Shown piece after piece: positions 16,385-24,147 of a stretch of DNA of 32,014 bases. Made by a program: the position numbers and the translations under genes. The notes beneath the pieces were generated by a model, which saw only the letters and a list, made by a program, of their open reading frames with translations, did not search any database and had not been told where the DNA came from. Positions within the stretch are counted from its first letter, which is position 1. The number at the start of each line of letters is the position of its first letter. This stretch comes from Desulfobulbaceae bacterium (GTDB taxonomy: Bacteria > Desulfobacterota > Desulfobulbia > Desulfobulbales > Desulfocapsaceae), in the NCBI GenBank assembly GCA_011390165.1, contig JAABSV010000043.1:1-32014 (forward strand), written 5' to 3'.

Positions 16385-17872
16385 TCATCCGGCCCCATGA
16401 ATATAAAGCTCACATATTTTGCGGTAATGGTAACCGTAGATGGACAGTGTTATGGCTGTCGGCACCAGCCTCGGTCGGCAACTCACGGTCCACAGCAGCA
16501 GCCGCCAGTAGTGGAATCGCTCCTTGCCGAGAAAGCCAAGCCGGAAAAGAGAGCGAAATAAGGACAGGATGCGCTGCATGTTGAGCGGTTGGTTGATTAC
16601 CGGCGCTTTCAGTTCCCTGAGCAGGGTTTGGACTCGTCGGTAGTAGTTTTTCGGCGAATAGATCTCGTGCATGATCGACCGGTAGCCCTCTATCAGAAGG
16701 TCCAGTCCCATGCGCGGCACGATATTGGTGGTGCCGTCGACATTGTCGCCGGAAAAGGTGTCGATGATCCGGCTTTCCCGCTGCAGCCGGTCGAAGAGCC
16801 GTGTACCCGGAGGGGCCTGAAGCATGCCGACCATGGCAATGACGATGCCGCTTTTCTGGATGAAATCGATCTGCCGCTGAAAGATGGAAGGCAGGTCACA
16901 GTCGAAACCGACGATGAATCCGCCCATCACCTGCAGGCCGGAACGATGGATGTGTTGGACGCAGGCGAGGAGGTCGCGGTTCTTGTTCTGGATTTTATGG
17001 CATTCCGTCAGGCTGACCTCGTCGGGAGATTCGATGCCGATAAATACCGAATCGAACCCGGCCAGAACCATCAAATGCAGCAGTTCGGGGTCGTCGGCAA
17101 GATTGATCGATGCCTCGGTGAAGAACACGCATCCTTTTTTATCCCGGCGCCAGGCAATCAGGGCGGGCAGCAGGTCGGTCTTCAGGTAGTTCTTGTTGCC
17201 GATGAAATTGTCATCGACGAAGAAAATGCTGCCACGCCAGCCGGTGGCATATATGCAATCAAGTTCGGTGATCACCTGCTGTGGGGTCTTTATCCTTGAG
17301 CGGTGGCCAAATAACGTCGTCACATTGCAGAATTCGCAGTTAAACGGGCAACCCCGGGAGAACTGGATATTCAGCGAGGCGTAGCGTTTCGTTTTGATCA
17401 GGTCCCAGGCCGGAACCGGGGTGTCATGCAGGTTGCAGAAACCGGACGATCGGTAGATTCTCTCTGGCGTGCCATTTTCCAGATCGGCCAGAAATTGCGG
17501 CAGGGTCAATTCCGCCTCGTCGAGCACCAGGTGATCGACCTCGGCAAATTGTTCCGGTTCGGCGGTGAACAGTGGCCCACCGGCGACGACCGGCACCTTC
17601 GCGGCCCGGCAGCGGGCGACGATCTCTTTTGCCGATTGCCGCTGCACCGCCATCCCGCCGACAAAGACCATATCCGCCCAGAGCAGGTCGGTATCGGTGA
17701 GAGTCTCGACATTGACATCGACCAGACGCCTGGACCACGCCGCCGGCAGCAAAGCGGCAACGGTCAGCAGGCCAAGCGGCGGAAAGGCCGATTTCTTGCC
17801 GATAAAGCTCAAGGCATAGGTGAAGGACCAGAAGGTATCTGGAAATTGAGGAGAGACGAGGAGAACCTTCAT
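16385..17872 (-). CDS. B12-binding domain radical SAM protein (DUF4070 type)
   Basis: This is a 495-residue protein. The ATG at 17872 fits the family start (MKVLLVSPQFPDTFWSF) and has AGAGG 8 nt upstream. The longer frame to 18061 reads unrelated sequence. Residues about 1-135 form a Rossmann-like cobalamin-binding domain. The radical SAM cluster is C175-x3-C179-x2-C182 in RGCPFNCEFCNV. About 200-370 complete the TIM-barrel (FFVDDNFIGNK, FFTEASINLADD, FDSVFIGIESP). The C-terminal 110 residues match DUF4070. The family includes the hopanoid C2-methylase HpnP, but this sequence lacks HpnP-specific context, so the substrate is unknown. Gene order suggests co-expression with the upstream membrane protein under a sigma54 promoter. 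Confidence 0.9.
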   Translation of the reverse strand: MKVLLVSPQFPDTFWSFTYALSFIGKKSAFPPLGLLTVAALLPAAWSRRLVDVNVETLTDTDLLWADMVFVGGMAVQRQSAKEIVARCRAAKVPVVAGGPLFTAEPEQFAEVDHLVLDEAELTLPQFLADLENGTPERIYRSSGFCNLHDTPVPAWDLIKTKRYASLNIQFSRGCPFNCEFCNVTTLFGHRSRIKTPQQVITELDCIYATGWRGSIFFVDDNFIGNKNYLKTDLLPALIAWRRDKKGCVFFTEASINLADDPELLHLMVLAGFDSVFIGIESPDEVSLTECHKIQNKNRDLLACVQHIHRSGLQVMGGFIVGFDCDLPSIFQRQIDFIQKSGIVIAMVGMLQAPPGTRLFDRLQRESRIIDTFSGDNVDGTTNIVPRMGLDLLIEGYRSIMHEIYSPKNYYRRVQTLLRELKAPVINQPLNMQRILSLFRSLFRLGFLGKERFHYWRLLLWTVSCRPRLVPTAITLSIYGYHYRKICELYIHGAG

Positions 17873-17874
17873 GC

Positions 17875-17897
17875 CGTCAGCCTCTGACGCTGTCAGA
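17875..17897 (-). promoter_or_regulatory. Two competing stems over the radical SAM ribosome site
   Basis: On the minus strand CTGAC-AGC-GTCAG-AGG-CTGAC allows the middle GTCAG to pair with either CTGAC. One stem (TCTGAC/GTCAGA, 17883-17897) partly overlaps AGAGG. The other puts it in the loop. Both are short, so this is suggestive only. Confidence 0.3.
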
Positions 17898-17996
17898 ATT
17901 TGCATTTCGTTGCTCAGGTGCACGACCAGAACCACCTGCCCAGACCCGAACTGTTGACCGTCTAGTCGATCGCATGGCTCACCGGTAGGCCACCTT

Positions 17997-18218
17997 TCAT
18001 TTTTTCCTGGTGCCCATAACCAGCACGACGATCCCGCTGAAAATGGCAATAGCGCCGACAATCGGTGGCAACGGCAGGGTTTTGGTCGTATCCGCCGTCA
18101 CCTGCAGCGCACCGATATCGATGATCTTCTCACTGCTCGTGTAGCTGAGGCCCTGGTAAGCGAAGGCCGCTACCCCGAGGGCAAAGAGGATGAGGGCAAC
18201 AACAAGTGGTGTTTTCAT
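17997..18218 (-). CDS. Small two-helix membrane protein (DUF3185-like)
   Basis: The 73-residue protein starts MKTPLVVALILFALGVAAFA, continues YQGLSYTSSEKIIDIGALQV, has a conserved-looking TKTLPLPPIVGAIAIFSGIV helix and ends RKK. This two-helix pattern with an EKIIDIGxLQVTA hairpin is common in small inner-membrane proteins near stress genes. GGGGA lies 8 nt before the ATG at 18218. It is the first gene below the best sigma54 promoter in the window (18399-18413). It is 124 bp from the radical SAM gene. The function is unknown. Confidence 0.82.
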   Translation of the reverse strand: MKTPLVVALILFALGVAAFAYQGLSYTSSEKIIDIGALQVTADTTKTLPLPPIVGAIAIFSGIVVLVMGTRKK

Positions 18219-18398
18219 CTGGGTATCCCCGTCTTCAATCCGGTTGATGATGATCCGCCGCGCAGAATGTGCTGCCTCCCCCCGGGTTCTTTCGACCAGC
18301 ACGGCAAGGTCGGCAGCAAGGTCGGTAATCAGCCACCTATTCCTGACCAAGGTCGCGAGCAACGGCGTAGCGACACGCCTTCCTGCCACCACTCAAAA

Positions 18399-18413
18399 GC
18401 AAGCACTGTGCCA
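18399..18413 (-). promoter_or_regulatory. Sigma54 (-24/-12) promoter, best match in window
   Basis: The minus-strand sequence TGGCACAGTGCTTGC, followed by TTTT, matches the consensus at every position but one. The predicted start is near 18387, with a 168-nt leader to the membrane-protein gene. The dyad pair at 18514-18546 is centred about 130 bp upstream of the -12 element. Confidence 0.8.
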
Positions 18414-18513
18414 GTACTGAATAACATCCAGAAACTATGCCATCTTTCTGATTATCAGTGATTAATCGCCTGAAAAAGGGTGGCGCTGATCGCCATCTCC
18501 AGTCGGCCAAATT

Positions 18514-18546
18514 TGGTCATATTTGACCACTGGTTATATCTAACCC
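18514..18546. promoter_or_regulatory. Tandem GGT-N8-ACC activator sites (pair 5)
   Basis: TGGTCATATTTGACCA (18514-18529, identical to 8817-8832) and TGGTTATATCTAACCC (18531-18546) are offset by 17 bp. Here the stronger dyad is promoter-proximal, while in pairs 1 and 2 it is distal. Confidence 0.7.
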
Positions 18547-18832
18547 CTCCGTACCGCTAGCAGACCAGGCGATGGAGCTACCGGCACCCTGGTACAAATC
18601 AGTCCCGGCACCCGAAATCTGCCTTGCCTAAGCGAATTTTATCAGTTATTGATACGAGTTGTCTCTTCAGGCAATTGGGTGTGCTGGTATGCAATACCTT
18701 CTTTCCCACCTCTGAAGGCGACCAGTACTCTGGCAAGATATCGATTGACTATGGGTAATTGAATCTCTAACGAGAAGAAACCTGAGCAGCATGAGCTGAT
18801 CGGCAATGGATGCGTAAGCAGGTTTCATCGGG
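18547..18832. other. Spacer before second CheBR-PAS gene
   Basis: No convincing plus-strand -24/-12 promoter is seen. TTGACT (18745-18750) followed by 17 nt and TAACGA is a weak sigma70 candidate. A small dyad TATCA-N5-TGATA lies near 18640-18654. The promoter of the plus-strand sensor operon is therefore undetermined. Confidence 0.25.
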
Positions 18833-21800
18833 ATGATTGGCATGACAAAGAGAAAAAAAGACTTGATCGACCCGGCCGAATCAACCGAAAAAGAAGCGAA
18901 AAACAGCATGCCGGCGGACCGTTCTCAAGACGCCGATGGCGCGCAGCCAAAGACTGACCGGGACACTGGTGGTTTTCCCATCGTCGGCATCGGGGCATCG
19001 GCCGGAGGCCTGGCCGCTTTCCAGGCCTTTTTTTCCGGCATGCCAGCAGACGCTGACCCAGGTATGGCCTTTGTGCTGGTGCAGCACCTGGCCCCGGATC
19101 ACAAGAGCATTCTGACCGATCTTATCCAGCGCTACACGCGTATGCAGGTTTATGAAGTCGAAGACGGCATGATGGTGGTGCCCAACTGCGCCTATATCAT
19201 CCCCCCAAATCGTGACATGGCCTTTTTGAACGGTACCCTGCAATTGCTCGAACCGGTGTCCCAACGCGGCCAGCGACTGCCCATCGATTTCTTTTTCCGC
19301 TCACTGGCGCAGGACCAGCATGAGCGGGCCATTGGTGTCGTGCTCTCGGGTACCGGCAGCGACGGGACCCTGGGCATACGGGCGATCAAAGGCGAGGGCG
19401 GCATGATAATGGCCCAGGACCCGGCCTCCGCCGATTACGACGGCATGCCCCGCAGTGCCTTGGCCACGGGCCTCGTCGACTACGAGCTGCCCCCGATCGA
19501 GATGGCCGCTCAACTCATCGCCTACACCACCCATGCCTTCGGCAGGCCGCCTCGGCCGGCCACCCCAACCCTTAAAAGCGAGAGTGCGCTCAAAAAGATA
19601 TTTGTCCTCCTGCGCTTCCAAACCGGCCACGACTTTTCGCAGTACAAACCCTCCACGACCCGCCGCCGTATCGAACGTCGCATGGCCGTGCACCAGATCG
19701 AAACCATGGACGTCTACGTCAAGTTCCTCCAGCAGATGCCCGAGGAAGTGGACGCCCTGTTTCGCGACATGCTCATTGGGGTGACCAGTTTCTTCCGCGA
19801 CCCCGAAGCATTCTCGGCCATCGAAAAGCTTGTCATTCCAAAACTTTTTGCCGACAAGTCCGGCGACGAACCAATTCGAGTCTGGGTCCCGGGCTGTTCC
19901 ACCGGCGAGGAGGCGTATTCCCTGGCCATTTTACTGGCAGAGCATCAGGGGGTGCTGAAAAAGAGGCTCAAATTGCAGATCTTTGCCACGGACATCGATA
20001 GCCGGGCCATTGCCACGGCCCGCGCCGGCACCTATCCCTCTTCCATTGCCGTCGATCTGACACCGGAGCGGCTGGCGCGCTTTTTCGCCACCGAGCCAGG
20101 CGAGAGTTCCTTTCGTATCCACAAAGTGATCCGGGATATGCTGGTCTTTTCCGAGCAGAGTGTGATCAAGGATCCGCCCTTCTCCAAGCTGGACCTGATC
20201 AGTTGCCGCAACATGATGATTTACCTTGATGCCGGTTTGCAGAAGAAGCTTATCCCATTATTCCATTACGCTTTGAACCCGGGCGGGCTTCTCTTTCTGG
20301 GGACCTCCGAAACCGTGGGCGAGTATGGCGATCTCTTTGTTGCCTTGGAACGTAAACAAAAGATCTACCAACGCAAGGAAGACTTTATTGGCGCCCGGCG
20401 GGCGGGAATGGAGCAGTTCCTGCCGCCGCTGAGGAAGCCTGATGCAGCGGAGAATCTGCGTACCGGCGAGAAGACGGTTCATCCCAGGAAACTGTCACTG
20501 CGTCAGTTGACCGAACAGAGCCTGTTGCAACAGTTCGTCCAGGCCGGGGTGCTGGTCAATGCCGAAGGGGATATCCTCTACCTGCATGGGCGCACGGGCA
20601 TGTACCTGGAACCTGCCCCGGGGGAAAGCGGATCGAGCAACATTCTGAAAATGGCCCGGGAAGGGCTGCGCCGCGACCTGACCATGGCACTACTTAAGTG
20701 CGCACGAACTCGGGAAATCGTGCTCTGCCCGGGGATTCGGGTGAAAACCAACGGTGACTACACCACCGTCAACCTGATTGTTCGGCCAGCACTCACCCCC
20801 CCGACCAGCACTGAGCCCGGCCGAAAGACTGCCTCGCCGGAGTCGCCGTTGTACCTGGTCATCCTTGAACAGGCACAGGCACAGGCGCCGCTGATCAGTG
20901 ATCTGGTAGCAGTGACTGGCGAGCAGAACAAGACACCGTCAGCGAAGGGGGGCCGTATTGATACGGACACCCGCATCACGGCGCTGAAGGAGGCACTGCG
21001 GGCCAAGGAGGAATATCTGCACAGCGCCAACGAAGAGTTGGAGACCTCCAACGAAGAGCTCAAGTCGTCCAACGAAGAGATGCAGTCGGTAAACGAGGAA
21101 CTGCAATCGACCAACGAGGAGTTGGAAACCTCCAAGGAGGAGTTGCAATCGGTCAACGAGGAGTTGGCTACGGTCAACGCCGAGTTACAGATCAAGGTGG
21201 CCGACCTGTCGCGGGTAAACAACGACATGAACAATCTGCTGGCCGGCACCGGCATCGCCACGGTTTTTGTCGACCATCAGTTGCGCGTTCTGCGCTTCAC
21301 CCCCGCCGCCACCAAAATCATCAACTTGATCCAAAGTGACGTAGGGCGGCCGGTGGCCCACATCGTCTCCAACTTGCCCGGCTACGAGAGCCTGGTAGAG
21401 GATATACAAGGGGTGCTTTCTACCCTGATCCCCAAGGTACTTGACGTGCAGAGCTTCGAAAAACGGTGGTATACCATGCGCATCCAACCGTACCGCACTA
21501 TGGACAACGTCATTGAGGGTGGGGTGCTCACCTTTGTCGACATTACCGAGGCGCGAACACTGCGAGAGAGGCTGCGCAAAGGCGAAGATCTGCTGAATGC
21601 CAGCCAGCGCCTGAGCAAGGTTGGTGCTTGGGAGTTGGACATCGCAACACAAACCATCTATTGGTCGGAAGAAATGTACAGGATCCATGAGTTTGTACCG
21701 GCTGAGATGGCACCGCAATCGCTGGAGTACATCAACCGGAGCGCGGAATGCTATGCTCCAGAGGATCGTCCGACAGTCCTGGCTGCTTTCCAACGTTGCC

Positions 21801-22411
21801 TGGAGGAGGGCCAACCCTATGATTTGGAATTTCCATTTACCACCGCCAAGGGACGCCGGCTTTTTATTCGCACGACATCCCACCCTGTGGTCGAGAACGG
21901 AAAGGTCACCAGTGTTATCGGCAACATCATGGACATCACCGAATACAAGCAGCTTGAACAGGCTCGCCTGGCGCTCATGAAAAAATATCGCACGCTGTTC
22001 GATTTGTCGCCGGATGCCCAAATCGTCATTGAAGTCGGCAAAAATGGCTTCGACCTGTGCTTTTTCGAAGGCAACCAGGCGGCACTTGCCCTGCTGGGGA
22101 TGACCCGGAAGCAACTGCTGGCCGCCGATACGATCAGCCTGTCGCCGGAGCGCCAGCCGGATGGGCGCCTTTCCCGAGAAAAGGCCAAAGAAATAGTCTC
22201 CCGCTGCCTGTCGGAAGGCAGCGCGCGGTTCGATTGGCAGCTTTGCCGGACGGACGGCGAGCCTCTTCTCGTCGAGGTCACGATGACTCGCTTTGATGAG
22301 AACGAGAAAACTTTTCTCCATACAGTCTGGCGCGATTCCAACGGGCCCACCCGTGCGCTGCCACCAATCAAACCCTTGAAGGAAAAAGGGCAAGAGGGGA
22401 AAAAGGCATGA
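18833..22411 (+). CDS. CheB-CheR-PAS fusion sensor protein (paralogue 2)
   Basis: This is a 1192-residue protein. ATG 18842 with GGGA upstream is an equally good start. CheB lies at about 48-240 with Ser56 (GASAGG), His85 (VQHLAPDH) and Asp177 (SGTGSDG). CheR lies at about 255-515 with VWVPGCSTGEEAYSLA. A coiled coil of NEELxSx heptads lies at about 720-790. Three PAS-like domains follow (about 800-915, 930-1050 and 1055-1175), one more than in the paralogue at 12590. There is no kinase domain. Its stop overlaps the start of the histidine kinase gene in ATGA, which strongly suggests that the two proteins act together. The coiled coil carries one extra seven-residue unit relative to paralogue 1. 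Confidence 0.93.
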   Translation: MIGMTKRKKDLIDPAESTEKEAKNSMPADRSQDADGAQPKTDRDTGGFPIVGIGASAGGLAAFQAFFSGMPADADPGMAFVLVQHLAPDHKSILTDLIQRYTRMQVYEVEDGMMVVPNCAYIIPPNRDMAFLNGTLQLLEPVSQRGQRLPIDFFFRSLAQDQHERAIGVVLSGTGSDGTLGIRAIKGEGGMIMAQDPASADYDGMPRSALATGLVDYELPPIEMAAQLIAYTTHAFGRPPRPATPTLKSESALKKIFVLLRFQTGHDFSQYKPSTTRRRIERRMAVHQIETMDVYVKFLQQMPEEVDALFRDMLIGVTSFFRDPEAFSAIEKLVIPKLFADKSGDEPIRVWVPGCSTGEEAYSLAILLAEHQGVLKKRLKLQIFATDIDSRAIATARAGTYPSSIAVDLTPERLARFFATEPGESSFRIHKVIRDMLVFSEQSVIKDPPFSKLDLISCRNMMIYLDAGLQKKLIPLFHYALNPGGLLFLGTSETVGEYGDLFVALERKQKIYQRKEDFIGARRAGMEQFLPPLRKPDAAENLRTGEKTVHPRKLSLRQLTEQSLLQQFVQAGVLVNAEGDILYLHGRTGMYLEPAPGESGSSNILKMAREGLRRDLTMALLKCARTREIVLCPGIRVKTNGDYTTVNLIVRPALTPPTSTEPGRKTASPESPLYLVILEQAQAQAPLISDLVAVTGEQNKTPSAKGGRIDTDTRITALKEALRAKEEYLHSANEELETSNEELKSSNEEMQSVNEELQSTNEELETSKEELQSVNEELATVNAELQIKVADLSRVNNDMNNLLAGTGIATVFVDHQLRVLRFTPAATKIINLIQSDVGRPVAHIVSNLPGYESLVEDIQGVLSTLIPKVLDVQSFEKRWYTMRIQPYRTMDNVIEGGVLTFVDITEARTLRERLRKGEDLLNASQRLSKVGAWELDIATQTIYWSEEMYRIHEFVPAEMAPQSLEYINRSAECYAPEDRPTVLAAFQRCLEEGQPYDLEFPFTTAKGRRLFIRTTSHPVVENGKVTSVIGNIMDITEYKQLEQARLALMKKYRTLFDLSPDAQIVIEVGKNGFDLCFFEGNQAALALLGMTRKQLLAADTISLSPERQPDGRLSREKAKEIVSRCLSEGSARFDWQLCRTDGEPLLVEVTMTRFDENEKTFLHTVWRDSNGPTRALPPIKPLKEKGQEGKKA

Positions 22412-24147
22412 ACGACAGACAACAGGGTTCCAGGCAAAAGTCGGTTGATGCCTTGGCACTGCGCAAACGGGCCGAGGAGCAAACCCAGGGTATGGAGCCG
22501 ATAAGCCTCTCCGCTCGTACCCCTGAAGAGATCCAGCAGGTATTCCACGAGCTGCGGGTGCACCAGATCGAACTGGAGATGCAGAACGAGGAACTTCGCA
22601 GCGCCCAGGCCCGGATCGAGGCCGGGCTGACGCGCTATTTCGACCTCTATGACCTGGCCCCGGTGGGCTACTGCACCTTGTCTGAGAAAGGGTTGATCCT
22701 GGAGGCCAACCTCACCGCCGCCACCCTGCTGGGAGTGACCCGAAGTGCACTGGTCATGCAGCCCATCTCCTCCTTCATCTGCAGAGAGGACCAGGACATC
22801 TATTACCTACAGCGCAAGCAACTTTTTGAGACGGGCGTCCCTCAGAAATGTGACCTGAGGCTGGTCAAAGCGGATAGCGGCCTCATCTGGGCGAATTTGA
22901 CGGGAACCGTTGCCGAGGCGGATGACGGTGCGCCCCTATGCCGTATGGTACTGAGCGACATCACCGAGCGCAAGCGGGCCGAGGCGGACCAGGAAAAACT
23001 GCAGGCCCAACTCGCTCAGGCCCAGAAGATGGAATCGGTGGGTCGGCTGGCCGGCGGCGTGGCCCACGACTTCAACAACATGCTGATGGTTATCCTGGGT
23101 TATACCGAGATGGCCCTGGAACAGGTCGCCTGGGACGAACCACTGCACGGCAGCCTGAAGGCGATAAAAGATGCAGCCAAGCGCTCGGCCGACCTCACCC
23201 ACCAACTGCTGACCTATGCCCGCAAGGAGATCGTGGCCCCCAAAGTGGTCGACCTCAACGAGAGCATCGAGAACACGCTCAAGCTGCTGCGGCGGTTCAT
23301 CGGCGAGGATATCGACCTGGCCTGGCAGCCTGGCAAGAGCGTCTGGCCGATCAAAATGGACACCGCGCAGATCGAAAAGATTCTGACCAATCTCGTCGTC
23401 AATGCCCGAGACGCCATCGTTGGCGTGGGCAAGTTGACCATCGAGACGGACAAGACCACCTTCGACGAGGAGTACTGCCGCCGAAATGTCGGCTTTGTTC
23501 CCGGCGACTATGTCCTGCTGAGTGTGAGCGACAACGGCTGCGGCATGGACGCCCAGACACGAGCGCAGATATTTGAGCCCTTCTTCACCACCAAAGAGAT
23601 GGGCAAGGGCACCGGGCTGGGCCTGGCCACGGTTTACGGCGTGGTCAAACAGAACAACGGCTTCGTCAACGTCTACAGCGAGCCCGGCCAAGGCACCACC
23701 TTCAGGATCTACCTGCCGCGCCATGTGCTGAAAACCGAGATTGAAACGGAGGAAAACCAGCTGCTAGCAGCGGCGCAGGGCAGCGAGACCGTCCTGCTGG
23801 TGGAGGACGAAGTGGCGATCCTGGCCATGACCAAGATGATGCTGCAGAGGATGGGCTACACCGTGCTGACCGCCGACACTCCAGGCAAAGCCATCCATCT
23901 GGCCCAGGAACACCCCGGCCGTATCGATCTGCTTATGACCGATGTGATCATGCCCGAGATGAACGGCCGCGACCTGGCCAGACACTTGCTGTCCATCCAT
24001 CCGCACATCCATCAGTTGTTCATGTCTGGCTACACGACCGACGTCATCACCCACCACGGGATGCTGGACGAAGAGGTGCACTTCATCCAGAAGCCGTTTA
24101 CGCTGAAGGATCTTGAGACGAAGCTACGGGAGGTTCTTCAGAGGTAG
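22408..24147 (+). CDS. PAS-containing hybrid histidine kinase
   Basis: This is a 579-residue protein. A helical N-terminus (about 30-72) leads into a PAS domain (75-188). The dimerisation/phosphoacceptor box [10 protein letters not shown] has His220. The ATPase domain has N328/N332, DNGCGM (375-380) and GTGLGL (401-406). A C-terminal receiver (about 460-578) has the acidic pair E466/D467, phospho-acceptor Asp512 ([11 protein letters not shown]) and Lys562. No membrane segment is present, so it is probably cytoplasmic and driven by the CheBR-PAS partner encoded 4 bp upstream in overlap. Its last 50 bp overlap the convergent oxidoreductase gene. Confidence 0.95.
   Translation: MNDRQQGSRQKSVDALALRKRAEEQTQGMEPISLSARTPEEIQQVFHELRVHQIELEMQNEELRSAQARIEAGLTRYFDLYDLAPVGYCTLSEKGLILEANLTAATLLGVTRSALVMQPISSFICREDQDIYYLQRKQLFETGVPQKCDLRLVKADSGLIWANLTGTVAEADDGAPLCRMVLSDITERKRAEADQEKLQAQLAQAQKMESVGRLAGGVAHDFNNMLMVILGYTEMALEQVAWDEPLHGSLKAIKDAAKRSADLTHQLLTYARKEIVAPKVVDLNESIENTLKLLRRFIGEDIDLAWQPGKSVWPIKMDTAQIEKILTNLVVNARDAIVGVGKLTIETDKTTFDEEYCRRNVGFVPGDYVLLSVSDNGCGMDAQTRAQIFEPFFTTKEMGKGTGLGLATVYGVVKQNNGFVNVYSEPGQGTTFRIYLPRHVLKTEIETEENQLLAAAQGSETVLLVEDEVAILAMTKMMLQRMGYTVLTADTPGKAIHLAQEHPGRIDLLMTDVIMPEMNGRDLARHLLSIHPHIHQLFMSGYTTDVITHHGMLDEEVHFIQKPFTLKDLETKLREVLQR

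Noticed and set aside
21185..22459. Long minus-strand ORF opposite CheBR-PAS paralogue 2
   Set aside because: It is a shadow of the PAS-coding region, with no ribosome site and no recognisable motif.
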